Source of the DNA: Trichomonas vaginalis G3
Lineage: Eukaryota; Parabasalia; Trichomonadida; Trichomonadidae
Assembly (NCBI RefSeq): GCF_026262505.1
Contig: NC_067206.1
Coordinates: 8,474,878 to 8,511,596, forward strand
Reading direction: 5' to 3'
Length of the DNA: 36,719 nt
Shown here: piece by piece, positions 30,639 through 36,719 of the stretch
Position numbering within the stretch: position 1 is the stretch's first letter
Layout of the letters: each line of letters starts with the position of its first letter
Translations under genes and position numbers: made by a program
The notes under the pieces: generated by a model
The model's input: the letters and a program-made list of their open reading frames with translations, nothing else
Told to the model about the DNA's origin: nothing
Database searches by the model: none

Positions 30639-30887
30639 CTACGCACAAATACATAGCCTCATACATATCAACAAAGGTCTTGGGTCTCCGAGGTTCTCAA
30701 TTTCATCAGAAACCGCTATATGATAACCAAGCTTACTCAGATCTACACATAAATACATAGCCTCATACATATCAACAAAGGTCTCTCTACTCTTAAGTTC
30801 CAATTCCCAAAATTTTATTTTTATATTTATTGGCAAAAGGTAAAAGTTCCAAATTATCGTATCGTTAATTTTTAATTTGCTTTCAAA
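30639..30887 (-). pseudogene. Unidentified coding fragment with internal duplication, copy 4
   Basis: Same frame and same 34-bp duplication (30647-30680, 30751-30784) as at 3447-3695. Confidence 0.35.
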
Positions 30888-31401
30888 TTATATTTTTTGT
30901 ACTTACGTTCAATTTTTATTTTTAATAAATTATTTATATTAAAATTTCGAAATATTCATAAATACATTCAATTCATATAATAATAGTCAATATCATCGTT
31001 TTGAGAAGATCAGATCCTACACAAAAACCATGGAGAGGATTGTATTTTCAATGTATGCCTCTGGTCGAGCACTAAAAGCAAAAGCTAGACAGTTTTTAAC
31101 CTGTATAATAAAAATGTATCATATATCTTTTTGGAAAATAAAAACAAATTTTTATTTATTCAATATTATATAAAAAGGTGTTGATATTGCAGGTTTTTCA
31201 GTATGTTTTCCATCCCAATAAAACTCAATATTAATCGATATATCTGAAAAATACGAGGTGTCAAAGTGGTGAATTTCACCTCACTTCGTTTTGCTCCATT
31301 AAATTGACTCAATTTCATCCCTTTGCTGAGAATTTTTGTATTTGGAGGATAATAATCTAAATAATTCGAAATATTTGTTACAATAACTATCAGTGCTTGA
31401 T

Positions 31402-32740
31402 TTAATGTTTGAATTTGATTGCTTCAAATTGCGCAATTTTAAGTAATTCGGCGTCAGATGTTAATTTTTTGCAAGAAGAATTAAATATATATGTGGGATT
31501 TGGTATTGCGTTTGATGTTTTGTTTGTTAATTCGTTGGATAAGGCTTTATCTGGGTTCCACGGATGAATACCATACTGATGCATTGACTTAATCACAAGC
31601 ATCAATTAAAATTCTTACAATTTTTAACCTTGGTTTTGGGGTATTTGATAAATTATCTTGCTCATATGTGTAAAGCGGAACATATTTTAACCTGTTATTC
31701 TTTGATCTCAAAGATGCTGCACATCCTACATCAAATAACTGGAGAACTACTGTGCAGTAAGCTGGAAATGTCAAGAGTTCAATTCTGAAGAGACTCAAAA
31801 GTTTGCAAGTAAAATAACTTACTCGGCTGATATGATTATCACCGAATACGATATTATGCTGAGCTGCTGTGATAGCATCAAGACTTGAGCGATATCTCTG
31901 GATTTCGATAATAAAAGTTAAATTAAAGATATCCCATATCTTCTTTGTCATCCATCCATAAGATTGTCCTGTAAGGAATGCTCTCACGGAGCGGAGTTCC
32001 TGTGAACAATTTTATATTCCTGGAACAATAATAAATGGTTTCATCCGGTATCCTTCAGAATTATATGGGAAGATACTAGTAACAAGCACAAATTCATGCT
32101 CTTCTTTGGTTAAAGGAGGGTTGCTTTCAGTGCAGATAACTTTGTAACGCTTTGATGAAGCAGAGATGTTTCATAAATACTCCACTTATTCCATGGATCA
32201 ATTCCTGCCGTATACTGAAATTAATGTAAGAAGTTAGCAACTGTTGCTGTGTTACAGTACTTTGCTCGTTTTTCCTCATTTTCTTTTGAGCTTTTGATCT
32301 CAATGTTGAGATCAGAGCAAACTCTGTTTAACCATGATCTTGAGGGGAGATATACTTCTAGCGAAGTAAACAATTCTTTTTCCTCTTGTTGGAAATTCGT
32401 CTGGATGAACAAGGCCAGCTAGATATAAAGCTCTGCTGTATCTATACTCCAGTAATTCGTAGGCAATCTGATAAGCTTCGATTACCTTTTCACATGCAAG
32501 ACCTTTTGCTCTTTGATTGATTTCACCATAAAAATCAAGTAATTCGACCTCTGAAAGATACGATGGTTCTCCACCATTACATGTGGTTGTCCATACATTT
32601 TCCGCAATTGTATGTCGCAACTCTGCAGTTATTGAATCATCGCGTTCCATGTGAAATTCATCTTTGTTATCAGTGTAGCACTTTTTGTTTAGTCTTCTTT
32701 TGAAGATTTTACGTTGAATACGAGACAAAACTGCTTTTTC
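31402..32740 (-). pseudogene. Broken pogo/Tigger-like (DDE_1) transposase, copy 4
   Basis: Same landmarks and the same frame changes as at 4210-5548. Confidence 0.8.
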
Positions 32741-34010
32741 TCAATGAAGTTTACATTTGGCTTTAATGTAATTAAGACTTTTCATGTCACTTTTTGTAAA
32801 GTTCATTTTCGGTACGGAACAAATGCATATATTAATGCATTAATTCTAAATGTAATAAATTTTGTATCTTTGAAAATTTCAAAGTTAAAAAAAATTGGAC
32901 TAATATTATTCGTCTTCAAATGTACTATGCAAATTAAAGTTTTTGGGCTATGGATTCTGTGGGATAAGATTATTGAAATTTTGGATGTTCCTCGAATTGG
33001 CCAGAGATTCGAGTGTCAATGCCTTGTTCCATAACATAGTAATTGTGTTTGTGACTGAGCATATTTTTTTCTAAAATATAGAGATTAAAATTGTAAAAAT
33101 CTTCATTTAAGGAGTTCCTGTTAAATGATTGTGACTTGATTATATTTGTGTCGTTTTTGGTAGTCTCTTTATTCGATTTTGATGAATTTATGTTCGAAAT
33201 TCGGTATTTAACTAATAAGATTCAGAGTAAAACACTGGAAATCGGATATTCTCTATGCCAATGAACTGGACAATCTGTGTGTTTGGGAGGTGAAATTCCA
33301 AATTTTTTTGAAATCCCGAAAATGAAGATCAACCCTTTATTTTTGATTAAGATATTTTACAATTTCAGATTTTTTTGAATACTTTTGATTCGGTTTTGTT
33401 AAAAGCATATCAGCTAACTTGTTTTAAAAATCACATATTTTTATGTGGTAAGACGAAATGATGGAAGTGAGGCATATCTCAATATTTTCACCAGATCTTC
33501 AGGCATTTAGCATGGATATATAATTGTTATCATGATTTGTATTTAGTAATATTATTTAATCCAACTTATCAAAGCTAAACAAGATAAGAAATGCGTTTTA
33601 ATTTTTTTTTCAAACAAAATTGAACAAAAAATACACTTAGAAGATATATTTCTTTAAGTTATTTATAGTAATGGAAATAATATGGTATATCTATCATTAA
33701 CATATAAGCAGATCATACCTCTCTTGTGCCATGCAATTATGAATTAAGAATTTTGTAAATTCAACTGTATATAATAATCTTTTAATTGAAAAACATCATC
33801 AGACCAAGAGATGTTAATCATGTGCATCTAATATAATTGTTTTTGTCTAGTGTTGAAAACAGAAATTCATCAAAAGTGACACCTCAGAAAAGCTATAATA
33901 TTGAATTTTTGGAACTTTTGATAGAGCACGTTTTTAAATATTAATTAAAGTAAATGTATATTTTGTAAAGATTCTTTTTAATAAAAAATAAAATTTTGAA
34001 GAAGAACACA

Positions 34011-34463
34011 AAATCTTCTGAAAAATAATATCACATAAACTCATATTATTTTCTAATATATAACTATTTTATATAAAAATCAAATTCAATGATCTTAAAA
34101 GCGAAGGATAAACCTCAAAATTTACGAATATAATGAGTGGGAATATAATGCTTATCTATCATAAAACCATATGAAATATCAATTTTTGCTTTACGCCTAA
34201 TTTTTGACGACAATTAGCAAAAAATGTTAAATGTTAACACTCAGTCCATTTGAATATGAAAAATAAAATTGACTTTGATTAAATGTTTTTATTTATCATG
34301 CAATTCTTCTTGCGACCAAAGATTTGAATAAAATTTCAAAAAATAAGATAGCTTAAAAATAATATACGGTAGTGTTTACTAATAGATGAATAGTATATAA
34401 ATTCTATTAAAATGGATTTGATCCAAAAAGATATATAAAATTTGATCATAAATAAAATTGTTT
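34011..34463 (+). repeat. Left terminal inverted repeat, transposon copy 4
   Basis: 453 bp, identical in extent to 6819-7271. Confidence 0.9.
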
Positions 34464-34486
34464 AGAAGTCATTTAAAATGATGTAA

Positions 34487-35548
34487 TTATTCAAATTTTG
34501 CTAAAACCCATTCCTCTTTGATATATAACTCCCATTTTTGCATTTCTGGCTCGTACCAAAATTTTGAAACTTCGAATAATTCGTTAGGAGTGTAATTACT
34601 ATTCGTTTTTGGATTAATATCGAGAGATAAATGTGGTGTATTGTTGTATTTTTCAATGAACTGCTGAACTGAGTCCTTGATTTGTTGAATATCATCCAAC
34701 TCGTCTGGCAAAAACTTTTCTAAGCTTGGCCACAGGCGCTCCACCTTGCCGTTCTGTCTTGGCATATACGGCAAGGTGTGCTTCCAAACTATTCCGTTTT
34801 CCTGCATAACCTGGCCGAATTCACCGCGGTTTTCACCGCCGTTATCGGTCCAGATGCAGTAAGGGATAAACTCCTCTAAAAGTTTTCTTAAAATATTCGC
34901 TGTTGAGTTGGAAGACTTGTTTTTCAATAATTTAGTTTTGAGAACTTTACGTGTCATATCATTCAATATGGCAAAGAATGGAAAAGAAACATTACCGTGA
35001 AGGTAATGAATATCGCAGTGCCATATCAAATTCTTTGATATGGCACGATATTTGGTAGGTGGATCTGCTGGTTTGTAATCTCTTTTTGAAGATAAACCTG
35101 ATTCCATCATAAATTTTTCCACTTGATGAGGCTTTATTTTTTGTAAATTGTCAAAAATTTGATCTTTTGTCAAATCTTCTATATTTTCAAATTCTTTTGC
35201 AATTTCTTCTTTTTCTTTCTCACAATCGGGATTTTGAACAATATTTTGAAACCTTTTAATCAATAAATAAGTTTTTGAAATTCCTCCTTTATATTGTGAA
35301 ACACAAGAATTAATTAATTGTTTTTGTTCAAATGTTGGTGGATTTGGTTTTCTGCCGCGACTAACTTTTGGTAATTCGATTTCTTGAAGTTGAAATGCTC
35401 TTCTTATTGTATTTTCGGCAACATTCAATTTAATTTTACCATTTTCCAATTCAACTTCCTTTCCCACACTTTTGTAATATTCACCTTCTTCTATTCTTCT
35501 TTTAGCTTCAAATAGCCATTCTCTGTTTATAGATTTGGCAGTAGTCAT
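34487..35548 (-). CDS. DD34E rve-type transposase, 353 aa, copy 4
   Basis: Full-length frame with the same translation as copy 2 and all three catalytic acids. It looks whole. Confidence 0.9.
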   Translation of the reverse strand: MTTAKSINREWLFEAKRRIEEGEYYKSVGKEVELENGKIKLNVAENTIRRAFQLQEIELPKVSRGRKPNPPTFEQKQLINSCVSQYKGGISKTYLLIKRFQNIVQNPDCEKEKEEIAKEFENIEDLTKDQIFDNLQKIKPHQVEKFMMESGLSSKRDYKPADPPTKYRAISKNLIWHCDIHYLHGNVSFPFFAILNDMTRKVLKTKLLKNKSSNSTANILRKLLEEFIPYCIWTDNGGENRGEFGQVMQENGIVWKHTLPYMPRQNGKVERLWPSLEKFLPDELDDIQQIKDSVQQFIEKYNNTPHLSLDINPKTNSNYTPNELFEVSKFWYEPEMQKWELYIKEEWVLAKFE

Positions 35549-35565
35549 AAAAGTGGTCCTTCTTT

Positions 35566-35570
35566 TGTGA
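35566..35570 (-). promoter_or_regulatory. Trichomonad-type initiator (TCACA) of transposase, copy 4
   Basis: Same TCACA, 20-nt leader before the ATG at 35548. Confidence 0.4.
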
Positions 35571-35646
35571 TAAGATTCAAATTTGAATGTGGATGATAAA
35601 TAAAAATCAAAAATAATTGTTATAATTTAAATGAAGAAGTAATTTA

Positions 35647-36100
35647 AAACGATTTTATTTATGATCAAATTTTATATATTTTTTTGGATCAAATCCATTT
35701 TAATAGAATTTATATACTATTCATCTATTAGTAAACACTACCGTATATTATTTTTTAAGCTATCTTATTTTTTGAACTTTTATTCAAATCTTTGGTCGCA
35801 AGAAGAATTGCATGATAAATAAAAACATTTAATCAAAGTCAATTTTATTTTTCATATTCAAATGGACTGAGTGTTAACATTTAACATTTTTTGCTAATTG
35901 TCGTCAAAAATTAGGCGTAAAGCAAAAATTGATATTTCATATGGTTTTATGATAGATAAGCATTATATTCCCACTCATTATATTCGTAAATTTTGAGGTT
36001 TATCCTTCGCTTTTAAGATCATTGAATTTGATTTTTATATAAAATAGTTATATATTAGAAAATAATATGAGTTTATGTGATATTATTTTTCAGAAGATTT
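35647..36100 (-). repeat. Right terminal inverted repeat, transposon copy 4
   Basis: 454 bp, with the same two variants as the right arm of copy 3. Confidence 0.9.
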
Positions 36101-36341
36101 CATTCTATATGCCTATGAAAAGTACTCTCAAAACTAACTTTTTCCTAATTATAATTAAATCTAGAATATTGTATTATGCTTAGTGTTATTTCATTTTTCT
36201 CATTCAATTTAGAATTTACAAATGTCAAAAATTGAGAGCTGTCACTTTTGATGAATTTCTGTTTATTACATAGCATTAATAAAAAAATCATTTGTTCTGA
36301 TTAATATTTATCCAATAATAATATATATTCATTTTTGAATT

Positions 36342-36719
36342 TAATTAGCTTTTTTAAAGCTTAATATTTAATAATATTATTATTCAACATTCTTAATAAA
36401 ATAAGATATATGCTTTATGTCTAATATATGTTTTGTAGAAATTTCGAGGAAATATCAAGGTTTCAACATCACTTCACTTCCACCATTTCGTCTTACGAAA
36501 GTTTAATTGTATGATTAAATACTTGGGCCATTCTAATATTTCATCTTTTTGAAATCGATTTTGCTCAATAGGATATGTATTAAAATATTTTTCCAATGCA
36601 TCCAATAAATTATCCGTGCCATTTATTGATATATCAAGAAAGTCGTTTTGTTTTGTTTCTATCGGGGTAATACGATGTGAAAAGTGACAAAAATATACTA
36701 TGATTTATATTTCATTGTA
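36342..36719. repeat. Tandem macrosatellite unit, copy 5, first 378 bp only
   Basis: It matches bases 1-378 of copy 1 and is cut by the window end, just before the first hairpin of the hairpin island. It shows that the array continues beyond the window. Confidence 0.97.
36474..36704 (-). pseudogene. Ubiquitin-specific protease fragment, copy 5
   Basis: Same fragment as at 133-363, lying in the truncated fifth unit and still complete within the window. Confidence 0.55.

Larger units (their letters stand above)
34011..36100 (-). mobile_element. DD34E transposon with long TIRs, copy 4
   Basis: Arms 34011-34463 and 35647-36100, with the same right-arm variants as copy 3, around an open transposase gene at 34487-35548. 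Confidence 0.75.
27193..36341. repeat. Tandem macrosatellite unit, copy 4 (9,149 bp)
   Basis: Direct repeat of the other copies. It has 7 main minisatellite hairpins in the same internal variant order as copy 1, a full-length transposase frame, and the right-arm variants it shares with copy 3. It is the longest copy. Confidence 0.98.

Noticed and set aside
1-36719. tRNA or rRNA genes
   Set aside because: No cloverleaf with A and B box motifs and no rRNA-like conserved stretch was noticed in the unit on either strand, although a covariance search was not possible here.

Overview
The window is a head-to-tail tandem array. A unit of about 9.0-9.15 kb occurs four times in full (1-9143, 9144-18167, 18168-27192, 27193-36341), followed by the first 378 bases of a fifth (36342-36719). 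The copies are almost identical. The differences I found are the number of 122-bp minisatellite repeats (7, 6, 6, 7 copies of its main hairpin), a few 1-3 base indels and a few substitutions. No single-copy flanking DNA is present, so the chromosomal or extrachromosomal setting cannot be judged from here.

The DNA is very AT-rich and looks like an AT-rich, intron-poor protist. A parabasalid (trichomonad such as Trichomonas or Tritrichomonas) is my best guess. The supporting signs are abundant DNA-transposon debris of pogo/Tigger (DDE_1) and rve type, and a TCACA match to the trichomonad initiator 20 nt upstream of the transposase ATG. The standard genetic code fits, but the assignment is an inference.

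Layout of one unit (copy 1 coordinates): (i) 133-363, minus strand, a fragment of a ubiquitin-specific protease (peptidase C19). (ii) 383-1769, a hairpin island: two long hairpins, a GC-rich 122-bp minisatellite in which every repeat can fold into three hairpins, then four more hairpins. (iii) 1857-2204, plus strand, a helical coding fragment of unknown identity. (iv) 2736-3270, a fossil of an rve-type integrase core with a 304-bp foldback MITE (2854-3157) inserted in it. (v) 3447-3695, minus strand, an unidentified coding fragment containing part of a 34-bp direct duplication. (vi) 4210-5548, minus strand, a broken pogo/Tigger-like transposase. (vii) 6819-8904, a 2,086-bp transposon with two 453-bp, nearly identical terminal inverted repeats around one 352-353-aa DD34E (IS481/IS3-like) transposase. 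The transposase frame is open in copies 1, 2 and 4 and shifted near its C-terminus in copy 3. (viii) 8905-9143, AT-rich junction DNA leading into the next copy.

The only gene that looks functional is the DD34E transposase. Everything else is repeat, relic or captured gene fragment. The most unusual features are the hairpin island, the array-haplotype pattern between copies, and an older, diverged inverted repeat nested outside the young 453-bp arms. A 10-bp motif (AAAAGTGACA) that recurs five times per unit at candidate element boundaries also stands out.
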